DNA of 64,000 nucleotides from Candidatus Dormiibacterota bacterium. Lineage in GTDB: Bacteria; Chloroflexota; Dormibacteria; Aeolococcales; Aeolococcaceae. The notes beneath the pieces were generated by a model. The model saw only the letters and a list, made by a program, of their open reading frames with translations. It made no database searches and had not been told where the DNA came from. The stretch covers positions 50,427-114,426 of the forward strand of contig PLZA01000052.1 of NCBI GenBank assembly GCA_003153505.1, in the 5' to 3' direction. The stretch's first letter is position 1. Each line of letters starts with the position of its first letter. The position numbers and the translations under genes are program-made. Shown here piece after piece: positions 9,013 to 16,862 of this stretch.

Positions 9013-9420
9013 CTACATGCACATGTTCGGAATGTCGACGTGCTTTGTCGTCCCGGACTCCACGGTGATGCTGACGAACGGAGTCACGTTCGCCGGGGGC
9101 GGGAAGTGCGCCTGGAGTACGTACTCACCTGGAGCGAGAGCGAACTGATACGACGAGTTCGTCGAAACCTGCTCCTGCGCCCTGACGGTCGTGGGGAACA
9201 CTGCGACTGATGAGCCAGCCCCGATGGACCTCCAGGTCATCTCACCTTCAAGCACAGTGACGGTCCCCGCTGCGTACTGCACACCAGGGGGCGGTCCGAG
9301 TGCAGCGCACGGGATGATCCCACCCACCACGAGACCTTCACCCGGTGGCGGGTTTGTTGACCCGCACGCGCTCGCGCTCACGACCAGAAAGAGCGACAAG
9401 AGCACCAGCCGAGATCGCAT
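9013..9420 (-). CDS. Small lipoprotein
   Basis: Starting at ATG 9420 gives 135 residues with a textbook lipoprotein signal: MRSRLVLLSLFLVV and the lipobox SASAC. The mature domain is about 115 residues and ends in a beta-rich segment (YQFALAPGEYVLQAHFPPP ... ITVESG) that looks like a carboxypeptidase-regulatory-like or Ig-like sandwich. A longer frame exists but would overlap the upstream gene, and the signal peptide argues for this start. It follows the lipoprotein at 9431-10669 with a 10-bp gap and is very likely co-transcribed. Function unknown; a cell-surface location is expected. Confidence 0.65.
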   Translation of the reverse strand: MRSRLVLLSLFLVVSASACGSTNPPPGEGLVVGGIIPCAALGPPPGVQYAAGTVTVLEGEMTWRSIGAGSSVAVFPTTVRAQEQVSTNSSYQFALAPGEYVLQAHFPPPANVTPFVSITVESGTTKHVDIPNMCM

Positions 9421-9430
9421 CGGGCGGGAG

Positions 9431-10669
9431 CTAACCACAGTTCCCTGTTGAGGATGTCTCGCCAACACTCATCTGCTCGACCCCGCTCGCAACGGCCATC
9501 GCAGACCGAACGGCGACCTGCGTCACCGCCCCGTGGCCGCCGACAACGAATACCGATTCGCTGAGGGGTTCATGTCCGGGCGACACAGGCGGCACACCGA
9601 GCAGGAACGCTGAACCTGCCGGCTCCAGGTTCACGTCAGTTGGAGGCAGCGCAGCGGACCAGACGGTCGCCCCGCTACTGAGTGTTCGGACGGACACAGC
9701 GGTAGGTGCGAACGAAGGATTGCCCATTGGTCCGTTGGTGAGCGCCGAAGTTCCATCCCATGAGAATGCCTTGACGTACGTGCCCTGAAGACGCGCGGCG
9801 ACACGACCCGCGTGAGCGAGATCGTGGATCACCGTTCCGCCACATGCGGAGTCGTCCTCTGCGATCAAGGTTCCGTCGTGTGTCGCAACCACGCCAAAGA
9901 CCGATGACCCAACCTCTGCTGAGTACAGCAGCTTGCCCGTGGACAATCGATATTCGCTGATCTGCGTGATGGAGACGAAGGAGGAGGTGGTTACGATCGC
10001 CTCGTCTGACGTGAGACTGCACGAGACAACGGAAATGTTTCCGTGGTCGCTGAAATCTCCCACTTGCGTGATCGGCCGGCGATTGTGTCCGGGGAGCGAT
10101 ACGTACAGCCACGCCGGCGACGTCACTCCGACGATTGTGTTCGCCGAGACCTGCACCGACTGTTGGCCAGCGGGCGCGGCGTTGGGTCCAAGAACCTCGC
10201 AGAGGTGACGACTGTCGTCGGCCCAGGTTCCGCCGCTGAGGTTACTCGCAATCAGCCGGCCGTCAGACGAGTACAAGGCGTTGCCGATCTCGACGCCTGA
10301 ACCGTCCGGCGATTGCTCTCCGAGTCCCCGAATCGAGGCTGCGAACTCCATCCAACCAACCGCGTGACCCTGCCAATCGCTCGCGATGAGCCGCCTGGGA
10401 TCGGCTGCGTCGACGGTCCAGAAGACGGCGACGCCGGCCGGCAGAGCTTTCTGGGTGATCGGCAGCGGCGCGGATTGTCCGCTGTCGGTCGCCCAATTCA
10501 GAAGCGCCCCGGGAGCCGGCGACCATTGCGGGGGAGTTCCCGATCCGCCGTTGCACCCGGCCAGGGTTGCAACTGCCGCGCACCCAACGAGGCCCTGGCG
10601 CACGGCGCAAAACGGTCGCCGCCTGGGTACTCCCACGCCCCTTGAGCCTCTCACCATCACTGACTCCAC
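9431..10669 (-). CDS. Large lipoprotein, propeller-like
   Basis: A 412-residue exported protein. An N-terminal region of about 38 residues ends in the lipobox TLAGC, so the protein should be lipid-anchored. The remainder has repeated strand-turn-strand blocks such as VFGVVATHDGTLIAEDDSAC and GVTSPAWLYVSLPGHNRRP that suggest a beta-propeller, but I cannot name a family. The first ATG (10669) gives an unusually long basic n-region with MESVMVRGS; a start at the internal ATG (10657) or later is possible. The gene ends just before the small lipoprotein, forming a two-gene unit immediately outside the left end of the integrative element. Confidence 0.6.
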   Translation of the reverse strand: MESVMVRGSRGVGVPRRRPFCAVRQGLVGCAAVATLAGCNGGSGTPPQWSPAPGALLNWATDSGQSAPLPITQKALPAGVAVFWTVDAADPRRLIASDWQGHAVGWMEFAASIRGLGEQSPDGSGVEIGNALYSSDGRLIASNLSGGTWADDSRHLCEVLGPNAAPAGQQSVQVSANTIVGVTSPAWLYVSLPGHNRRPITQVGDFSDHGNISVVSCSLTSDEAIVTTSSFVSITQISEYRLSTGKLLYSAEVGSSVFGVVATHDGTLIAEDDSACGGTVIHDLAHAGRVAARLQGTYVKAFSWDGTSALTNGPMGNPSFAPTAVSVRTLSSGATVWSAALPPTDVNLEPAGSAFLLGVPPVSPGHEPLSESVFVVGGHGAVTQVAVRSAMAVASGVEQMSVGETSSTGNCG

Positions 10670-10760
10670 TCCTTGTCCCAGTACGTCCTACGCCCATCCG
10701 AACCGCAGGGTTCCCGCGAGACCCACGACCAGCAGAGATATCCTCGACGGCCTCGTGCGC

Positions 10761-10787
10761 AAAATCCCCTGATTCGCTAAGGGGTTT
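10761..10787 (-). terminator. Displaced terminator of tRNA-Ser
   Basis: Read on the minus strand just after the tRNA 3'-end copy at 10789, AAACCCC and GGGG-TTTT-rich arms form a short hairpin followed by T residues. This is where the terminator of the original tRNA-Ser gene would lie before integration split it from the gene. Confidence 0.45.
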
Positions 10788-10788
10788 G

Positions 10789-10850
<62 letters not shown>

Positions 10851-10951
10851 GCAGGGGCGTGTCGCAATGTGCCGTTCGGGGTCGTTGTGAACTCGGGCGC
10901 AACGGCGGTGGTGCCGCCGGGTACCGCTGGGTGCTGGCTGGTAGCGTCGCC

Positions 10952-10975
10952 AACTGGGGTATGAATTGGGGTACG
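10952..10975 (+). repeat. Paired direct repeats, candidate integrase arm site (left)
   Basis: Two units, AACTGGGGTA and AATTGGGGTACG, lie head to tail about 100 bp inside the left attachment core. A nearly identical pair lies at 23794-23816, about 80 bp inside the right core and in the same orientation. Such paired repeats inside both ends are what arm-type integrase sites look like. Confidence 0.5.
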
Positions 10976-11063
10976 GCGTAGGCCGCAGCTGCCCTACTGT
11001 GAGCTGAGTCGCGGGGGCCCGCCTCAGGTCTGCGTGTGCCACCGGGCCGTTTCGTATTCGGCG

Positions 11064-11080
11064 GACACGTTGAACGTGTC
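11064..11080. promoter_or_regulatory. 17-bp palindrome GACACGTTGAACGTGTC
   Basis: Perfect 8-1-8 inverted repeat (GACACGTT, G, AACGTGTC), flanked by GCG and CCGC that extend the pairing with one bulge. No gene lies nearby. It could be a protein-binding site for excision or transfer, or a small hairpin. Confidence 0.35.
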
Positions 11081-11507
11081 TCCGCGGGGTCATCACAGGT
11101 GTGGGCTGACAGCGCCCTAGGGTACGCGCGGGGGTTCTAGCCATAGCTCGTCGCGGGTTGAGTGATTGCCTCCGCCTTGCATCGCGTGGCCGGGACGCCG
11201 ACGGTCCTCGGAGTCAGTCGCGCGTTGCGCGTTTCCTCGATCGCGATCCGCGGTCAGCCCGCCCGTGAGGGGTCAACTGAGGGGCCATGATTTGTGGACT
11301 CGGCGATCAGCGAACCCACGTGCTGCGTCGCGTGTCCAACGACGGTACGTCGTCGGACGGCGCGACCTTAGCCAATGGGACAGGACCATCCGAGCCTGAA
11401 CCCGGTGACGCCTTACCAAGATGTCTCCAAGGCTCTTGTCCGTTAACCCAGGGCAGCGCAGTTGCGACGCTATACGTGTACTGCCGCTAGCGATTTGTGT
11501 CAGCGCA

Positions 11508-13259
11508 CTAGCAGGCGAAGACGGATGCGTCGTAGCCAGCACTGATGGTCACGTTCCAAATGAACGACGGCAATCTGACCGTCGGTGCCTTCAGAACCCA
11601 TATCCCGGTGGATACGGAGAATGAGCGCGCCGGTTGGGGTGACCTCAGCCAACCCAACGCGACGCCCAACAATCCCGATCCTTCAACTTGTAGCTCCAAG
11701 CGCGCTCCGGGAGGCAGGAGCAGTTCTGAGGGGAGGGGCTCACGGTCAACGCAATTCGAGATGACAGTCGCCTTCGACAGAACGACTGACGAGGCAAAGA
11801 CGGTGCGTAAAACGGTGTCGACCACCTCTGGCTGCTGAGCCGCCGCGACACCAAAGGGAGGGAGATCTCCGATGGAGCCGAACCGACGCTCAGCTGCATA
11901 GAACGCGGCAACTTGGACTGAGGGAGCGTCGTTCGCATCCGCCAGGACTGTTTGATCGGGGGTCGGCGAATTCTGGATGGCATTCAAGGTCGCCAGGACA
12001 ATGTCCTCGGTGGCGCTCTTGTCCCGCCAGTACGCTACGGCGCCCGCGAGCGAGGCCATGTTTCCGATAAGAGCAACCGCGAGCGCCCCCGAAAGGACTA
12101 TTCGCCAGGGGAGTCGGCAACGCAGAGAGGACACCGACGCGCTGACGAGAAGCGTCAGCAAGACGACCGATACGTACATATACCGATTGGTACCTGCTTC
12201 GGCTACTCCAAAGCCTTGCACCCGCACCAACCCGATGGATCCGAACTCAGCGACGATGCCCGCGAGGGGACTGAGCACCCAGGCGATGGGCGATCTGGTG
12301 ACACCCACACCGGTAATGGCCGCCAGACCGAGGACGGAAACTACGAGCGGCAGAGCACCGAAACGCGTTCCAGCTCCCGCGGCAGACGCTCCGGTTGCAG
12401 CGATACCGTACCCAATGAACTGCACGACTGCCCAGATTCCTCCAGGTGTCAGCGGAACCGCAGTATCCGCCCCGGACTGGTCGAGCAACCTGAACCACGC
12501 CACGAAGATAAGCAACGGCAGCGAGGCCGCAGCGATGCCCAGAGGATCCCGCCGCAGCCCGGCTTGAACAAGTGCCGCGACTACAAAGGCAACGCCCATC
12601 CCGGAGGCCGCCAACGAAAGTACCAGAGCGCCAGAAGTAAGCAAAGTGCGCCAAGCGACGGGGCTTTGATCGAGTAGGTCAAGCGCGAGAAGGCCGAACA
12701 TCACTGATGCCGCGAACTGCCCGCTGCAGCAGTAGACAAAATCATCCGAACCGAAACCCATGACCAACACGAGTAGAGCGGCGGCCGCAGCAAGAAGGTC
12801 GCCGGAGCGTCTACGCGCGATCCGAAACACGAGTGCGACCACCGCCAAATGTTCAACCAGCATGAGGACCTGTTCGGGCACGTGCGTTGCGAGGCCGAAG
12901 ACCCCCAACAGCAGGCGGTACACGATAATGGGAACTGTCGACCAGTGCCCATTCGACGGCGCGAAGTACGCCGACAGATCTTGCGGGCTGACGGTCACGA
13001 AATACCAGTCGTCGTGGAAGAACTGCAAATGCTCAGTTTGCGAAAGCAGCACGGAGAAGGTAGTCAAGCTGATCAGGGCAAGCGCAGACCGTAAGTACGG
13101 CACGCACACGCCGCCGATCGTCTCAGCAACCGTCGGTGGGCCAAAGCTGCCGATGCGCTTCACACCGGATCCGATTCTACTCACTCGTCTTCGAGGGAGT
13201 GCTGCGCAAGTCGAGAAGTGTGGACGCTCCGCGGGGAGACGGCTCGTGGGTTCCCGCAC
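11508..13259 (-). CDS. Polytopic membrane protein in the integrative element
   Basis: Up to 583 residues with about ten hydrophobic segments and a C-terminal extracytoplasmic tail of about 170 residues. After the first membrane segment comes HLQFFHDDWYFVTV; an acidic pair at this position is typical of GT-C glycosyltransferases and of the GtrB/GtrC-like membrane proteins in serotype-conversion islands. I cannot name the family. The N-terminal ~50 residues of the longest frame look non-coding, and a GTG start near VCVPYLRSALAL is more likely; no ribosome site decides it. The gene is less GC-rich than its chromosomal neighbours and points away from the phage-like cassette. Confidence 0.55.
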   Translation of the reverse strand: MREPTSRLPAERPHFSTCAALPRRRVSRIGSGVKRIGSFGPPTVAETIGGVCVPYLRSALALISLTTFSVLLSQTEHLQFFHDDWYFVTVSPQDLSAYFAPSNGHWSTVPIIVYRLLLGVFGLATHVPEQVLMLVEHLAVVALVFRIARRRSGDLLAAAAALLVLVMGFGSDDFVYCCSGQFAASVMFGLLALDLLDQSPVAWRTLLTSGALVLSLAASGMGVAFVVAALVQAGLRRDPLGIAAASLPLLIFVAWFRLLDQSGADTAVPLTPGGIWAVVQFIGYGIAATGASAAGAGTRFGALPLVVSVLGLAAITGVGVTRSPIAWVLSPLAGIVAEFGSIGLVRVQGFGVAEAGTNRYMYVSVVLLTLLVSASVSSLRCRLPWRIVLSGALAVALIGNMASLAGAVAYWRDKSATEDIVLATLNAIQNSPTPDQTVLADANDAPSVQVAAFYAAERRFGSIGDLPPFGVAAAQQPEVVDTVLRTVFASSVVLSKATVISNCVDREPLPSELLLPPGARLELQVEGSGLLGVALGWLRSPQPARSFSVSTGIWVLKAPTVRLPSFIWNVTISAGYDASVFAC

Positions 13260-13632
13260 GGCCGAGACGCCTTGTGCACAGTGCCCACCATTGGATTCGG
13301 ACCCTCATTTGCGGTATTACCGCTACTCGGTAGCCCTGCCTTACTCCACGGGCCTGGATTCGGTCCGGACTTCGGACTGCAACCGCCAGAAGGCTTCGAT
13401 CTTGTCGTCTGTCCAGAGCGAGTTGAACCGGTGTGCAAATAGTTGATATGCAACTTTGCAGTCGCTTGCCAAAGCGAGTGAGCGCGTAGACAGCCGCATC
13501 TATATCCGCGCCGATCGTTCTCGCTACCAGAAACTCAGACTCCGCAATGTAGGGTTAATCCGGCGCCAAGAATTGGTTAACCTGTGGGGCTCACGCTAGA
13601 GAACGCGCCACAGCAGTGCTACGATCAGGCGA
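13260..13632. other. Intergenic region between divergent element genes
   Basis: No convincing gene. The part from about 13440 to 13620 is the most AT-rich stretch of the element and should hold the promoter of the rightward cassette that starts at 13633, but I see no well-spaced -35/-10 pair that I would defend. Confidence 0.4.
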
Positions 13633-13854
13633 GTGGTGAGCAAAGCGGCGGGTACCATAACCGGTAACGGTGCGCTGACATCCTTTACGTTCAGCCACAC
13701 TTTGAGCACAACTGATGTTGCAGTAATGGTTATGGACAGCTCTGGAAACATGGTCATCTGCGGTGTACAAGCGACCAACTCGTCCACGGTCACCCTAACC
13801 TTTGCAACGGCCGTGCCGAATGCAACCACTTACCGCGTGGTGGTAATCGGGTGA
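13633..13854 (+). CDS. Small phage-structural-like protein
   Basis: A 73-residue protein made of one small beta domain: GTITGNGALTSFTFSHTL, then DVAVMVMDSSGN, then TVTLTFATAVPNATTYRVVV. This is the 'GNGSxTSFTITHNLGT...VTVTFATAPAAGTxYRVVVxG' type domain that I know from tail and receptor-binding proteins of tailed phages, where it occurs as a short free-standing or repeated unit. GTG 13633 is used; a second GTG follows directly. It opens a chain of overlapping genes: its stop overlaps the next start by four bases (GTGA). Confidence 0.6.
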   Translation: MVSKAAGTITGNGALTSFTFSHTLSTTDVAVMVMDSSGNMVICGVQATNSSTVTLTFATAVPNATTYRVVVIG

Positions 13855-14042
13855 CAGTCAGATTCCTCAATGGTGTCGCATCCCGTTTGTGGCGCGGGCG
13901 AACCGGCAGCGACGGGAGTCGCTGGGAACTGTGCGCGGATGCGATCGGATTCGTCCTGGGAGTGCGTGCGACTGGGACGCAGGGCTCGTCGGTCTGTCCA
14001 GTGCCCCAGGTAACCGAGTCAACTAGGAGATACTGTCGATGA
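13851..14042 (+). CDS. Small protein of the overlapping cassette, unknown
   Basis: A 63-residue frame starting at GTG 13851, which overlaps the previous stop as GTGA, and ending at TGA 14040-14042, which overlaps the ATG of the next small gene as ATGA. The double coupling is the main reason to believe it is translated. The sequence is basic, ends in two Cys-containing segments (SSVCPVPQ, RRYCR) and matches no family that I recognise. The composition is not strongly protein-like, so it could also be a spacer read through by chance. Confidence 0.4.
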   Translation: MTVRFLNGVASRLWRGRTGSDGSRWELCADAIGFVLGVRATGTQGSSVCPVPQVTESTRRYCR

Positions 14043-14137
14043 GTATTGCGCAGCGCTACCTACGTACGACGATCAGGAATACGGATGCCATAGCCCCGAG
14101 GAATAGCGTCAGGTACCCCGTCATGGTGATCCAATGA
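14039..14137 (+). CDS. 32-residue micro-protein of the overlapping cassette
   Basis: ATG 14039 is preceded by a good AGGAGA ribosome site at 14025-14030. The frame codes 32 residues (MSIAQRYLRTTIRN ... VMVIQ) and its stop overlaps the next ATG as ATGA. It is basic with a short hydrophobic C-terminus. The strong ribosome site and the overlaps on both sides favour a real gene. I know no homologue. Its place between structural-like genes suggests a small virion or assembly component, which is an inference. Confidence 0.45.
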   Translation: MSIAQRYLRTTIRNTDAIAPRNSVRYPVMVIQ

Positions 14138-14334
14138 CGACGCAAGCGCAGGACGTGATCCAGTTGCCGGCGACTGGCCGGGCAGGACCGCCCATCAGTG
14201 GCACGTTCGTCGCGGGAGTGCAGATGCAAGACACGAGCGGTCTGATCTGGGAGTGCGTTGTCGGTGGAACGCCTGGAACGTGGATAAGCGCCGCAGTCGC
14301 GGCCACGCTGGCGCAGCGGGTCTACTGCCGATGA
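14134..14334 (+). CDS. Small phage-structural-like protein
   Basis: A 66-residue protein. Its central part, VAGVQMQDTSGLIWECVVGG followed by TPGTW, resembles the 'DTSGxIWxCTVAGTPGTW' motif found at the ends of tail-fibre and minor structural proteins of tailed phages. ATG 14134 overlaps the upstream stop (ATGA) and its own stop overlaps the next ATG, so it sits in a translationally coupled chain. It lacks any membrane or signal segment. Confidence 0.55.
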   Translation: MTTQAQDVIQLPATGRAGPPISGTFVAGVQMQDTSGLIWECVVGGTPGTWISAAVAATLAQRVYCR

Positions 14335-14738
14335 GCGCCGTGCCCACGTATGCCGGAATCCCGAACGTTGGAACGGCCAATCTCGGCACGGCCGAGACCG
14401 AGGTCAAGCCGCCGCAGCACGCGGTCCTGCTTACCACTGCGGGTGCCAACGGCACCAAGATAGAGGAGGTCATCCTTCAGGCTGTCGCCGCTTCGCTGAC
14501 GCCGACATCCACTGCGTCACTCGTGTACGTATACATTTACGACGGTACGAACTACTGGCTGCGCGATGTGCTGACGGTCACTGCGGTGACTGCGTCAGCG
14601 ACGACGGCACCTTTCCGGCTGAGCAAGACGTACACCAACCTCTGGCTCAAGAGCGGCGAAGCTCTCTATGCCTCCATGTCGGCTGCGCAGGGCACTGGCA
14701 CCTCTCTTGATGTGACCGCTCAGGGGTTGGACGCCTGA
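14331..14738 (+). CDS. Phage-structural-like protein
   Basis: 135 residues from ATG 14331, which overlaps the previous stop. The sequence YAGIPNVGTANLGTAETE, then a central strand-rich block with LVYVYIYDGTNYWLRDVLTV, then GEALYASMSAAQGTGTSLDV, has the look of small phage head or tail accessory proteins (beta-sandwich; 'YDGTxYWL' and 'SGEALYASMS' segments). I cannot assign a specific virion role. No signal peptide. Its stop and the next start share one base (TGATG). Confidence 0.55.
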   Translation: MSAVPTYAGIPNVGTANLGTAETEVKPPQHAVLLTTAGANGTKIEEVILQAVAASLTPTSTASLVYVYIYDGTNYWLRDVLTVTAVTASATTAPFRLSKTYTNLWLKSGEALYASMSAAQGTGTSLDVTAQGLDA

Positions 14739-15676
14739 TGAACCGTGGATTCCTGCCGGGCCTGAAGCCGCCACCGCTGATTCCGCCATGGGTGGGGGGT
14801 GGCGATCCCGCCACAGCGGGAATGGCCCTCATCTCTGATCCCACCATGGAAGGCGGTGTCCGCCTTGGCACGCCGGTAAATGGCACGGTCGTTGGCGGTG
14901 CCTATGTGAACGTCAGCGCCGGTAACTATCAGCCGGTGCTAGTCGACACGGTCGGCGACATCGTGCCCATCACTCTCACTGGTGGTGGCGCGACCAATCT
15001 CCTGTTTCCCGCCGCCATCGCCGGCCAACTGACCCAGTTTCAGCTGCTGGTGAAGCAGGGCGGCGGCGGCAGCAACACGATCAGCTGGCCGGGTGCAGCG
15101 TCGTTCGCCGGCCCGTACTTCCTGCAGACGGCCGTGGGCGCAATCGACGCCTTCGACTGTCGCAGCATCGACGGCGGCGCGACCTGGCTGGTGACGCGCC
15201 TTGCCGCGCCTAACTTCGGGTTCAGCACGACCCTCAACACGGCGCAGACAGTGGTCCAGGGCGGCGGCATAGTCAACGTCGCCTTCGACACTACGAGCGG
15301 GACCGTACTGGCCGACGACCCCTACGGCCTGTTCAGCACCACGGCGCACAGCTTCACGATGCCCGTCGGCTTAGAAGGACGGTGGAGCTTTGTCGTCGAT
15401 CTGAACCTGAACGGCCCCACCAGCAGCGCGACCAACTCGTTGCGCGTCCTCGCTGGCATCGCGAAGGCCGGTGTGCTCTGGGACCGCGGTAACGACATGC
15501 AGTTTCCAGCGTCAGCCGCCGGCCCCAACCTGTGGAATCTCAGCTCCGCCGGGATTATGCGCTGCGCAGCCGGTGATGTCATCACGGGCGCCATCAACCC
15601 GGTCAGTGCCGCAGCCAACTTCAACGTCGCCGGCGGGAACGTGTCGCACCTGATGGGTGCGTTCCTGGGACGATAA
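14738..15676 (+). CDS. Phage tail/receptor-binding-like protein
   Basis: A 312-residue protein with a Pro-rich start (LPGLKPPPLIPPWVGGG), a central Gly- and Ser-rich beta region with a segment LLVKQGGGGSNTISWPGA that resembles the GW-type strand of phage tail proteins, and a C-terminal domain of about 140 residues. That domain (ending 'GAFLGR', with strands FVVDLNLNG, LRVLAGIAKAG and GDVITGAINP) resembles the C1q/TNF-like jelly-roll heads at the ends of phage tail fibres. No signal peptide or catalytic motif. It is coupled to the upstream gene and followed 6 bp later by the glycosidase. Confidence 0.55.
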   Translation: MNRGFLPGLKPPPLIPPWVGGGDPATAGMALISDPTMEGGVRLGTPVNGTVVGGAYVNVSAGNYQPVLVDTVGDIVPITLTGGGATNLLFPAAIAGQLTQFQLLVKQGGGGSNTISWPGAASFAGPYFLQTAVGAIDAFDCRSIDGGATWLVTRLAAPNFGFSTTLNTAQTVVQGGGIVNVAFDTTSGTVLADDPYGLFSTTAHSFTMPVGLEGRWSFVVDLNLNGPTSSATNSLRVLAGIAKAGVLWDRGNDMQFPASAAGPNLWNLSSAGIMRCAAGDVITGAINPVSAAANFNVAGGNVSHLMGAFLGR

Positions 15677-15682
15677 GCAGCG

Positions 15683-16651
15683 GTGGTCAGCGGAGGCTAC
15701 GCTCCGGTACCAGCTTGGTCGCTGCTACCGAACAACCGGCGTATACGCGGCGCCAACCTCGCCCCGAACCCGTCACAGGGCGGTAGCTGGATCAACTTCT
15801 GGGGTCCGATGTGGGACTGGACGGGCACGGTCAAGCCGCAGCTGGACAACGCGAAAGCGTTGGGGTTGAACACCGTGCGCATCATCGGCGCGGCTGACTT
15901 CGTGGCCAGCGGCAACCTCACGCATGCCACCTGGATCGCCAACCTGCAGACGGTGCTGGCATACTGCAGGTCGGTCGGCCTGTACTACTACTTGACCATG
16001 GGCAGCACCGTGCACGTCACGCCCTGGGACACCAACTTCGCCACCGAATTGAGCAGCACGGCAGCGGCTATCGTGTCCTACATGGACGTGATCATCGCCT
16101 GCGACGTGTTGCAGGAGCTGTTCAGCTGGGATACCGCCAACGACGTCCCGTCGTATCTGCCCACAGACGCCACCACCAAATGGAACACCGCGCTGCGCGG
16201 CACCTCGGGCTGGACGGCACCGCTAACATACTCCGCGTACTCAAATAGCGAGGCCAGCTTCGTCGCCAACGCACCCGGCAACGCCTGCGCCGACGCAGTC
16301 AACCTGCAGCAGTGCGGTGTCGACTACTTCGACATCCATTGGTATCTGCCCGAGGGCGTGGGCTGGGATCATGCCCGCCTTGCGCACACGTGGTGGTCGA
16401 CGGTCGCGTTGGCCGGCACGCGGGTGCTATTCGGAGAGTATGGGGCGCCACTGTCATGGACGTCGGCGCACCGGGTTGCGTACTACCAAGCGATGAACGA
16501 CACCGTGCTGCATCCCGGCGGCAACAACGAGCGCTGTGCCGGGCAGCTCGCCTGGGGCCTGATCGACCAGAGCAACGTGACTTCCAACCAGTGGTCGATC
16601 TTCAACAACAGCAGCGACGAGGCTAACGTCCTTGCCGTTGCGCCGTTCTGA
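15683..16651 (+). CDS. Cellulase-like (GH5/clan A) glycoside hydrolase
   Basis: A 322-residue single-domain protein without a signal peptide. The start RIRGANLAPNP ... GSWINFWGPMWDW and GLNTVRIIGAADF are typical of the first strands of GH5 TIM barrels. Glu in CDVLQELFSW fits the acid/base at the end of strand 4 and Glu in LFGEYGAPLSW fits the nucleophile at the end of strand 7; DIHWYLPEG lies between them as expected. Clan A enzymes cleave beta-linked glycans by a retaining mechanism. Coupling to tail-like genes and the lack of an export signal suggest a glycan-depolymerase role like that of phage tailspikes rather than a secreted nutrient enzyme. Start GTG 15683 is 6 bp after the previous stop. 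Confidence 0.65.
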   Translation: MVSGGYAPVPAWSLLPNNRRIRGANLAPNPSQGGSWINFWGPMWDWTGTVKPQLDNAKALGLNTVRIIGAADFVASGNLTHATWIANLQTVLAYCRSVGLYYYLTMGSTVHVTPWDTNFATELSSTAAAIVSYMDVIIACDVLQELFSWDTANDVPSYLPTDATTKWNTALRGTSGWTAPLTYSAYSNSEASFVANAPGNACADAVNLQQCGVDYFDIHWYLPEGVGWDHARLAHTWWSTVALAGTRVLFGEYGAPLSWTSAHRVAYYQAMNDTVLHPGGNNERCAGQLAWGLIDQSNVTSNQWSIFNNSSDEANVLAVAPF

Positions 16652-16862
16652 CAAGTCGTCAGATATGAGGACGTCCCGCTCCGGGCTCCGCGATGCGGCT
16701 AGCAACCATCTCGTCGGCAGCCTGCAGGTCGGCACCGGTGACCTCAGAACGTCGGCAGCTGGTTTCCACAATCTACTGTTCCTATCTTAGATTTGACGAT
16801 CTGTCGTGACACACCAGCAGGCCTCCCCTTTTGGCGGCAAGTGAGTCCCATGCGGGAGCGGA

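Larger units (their letters stand above)
10851..11507. other. Gene-free left end of the integrative element
   Basis: No open frame here looks protein-like. It holds a pair of AACTGGGGTA-type repeats (10952-10975) matching a pair near the integrase, and a 17-bp palindrome at 11064-11080. It probably represents the non-coding attachment arm of the element. Confidence 0.5.

Noticed and set aside
12760..13446. Plus-strand open frame over the element membrane protein gene
   Set aside because: Antisense to a multi-helix membrane protein; the reverse frame explains the composition.
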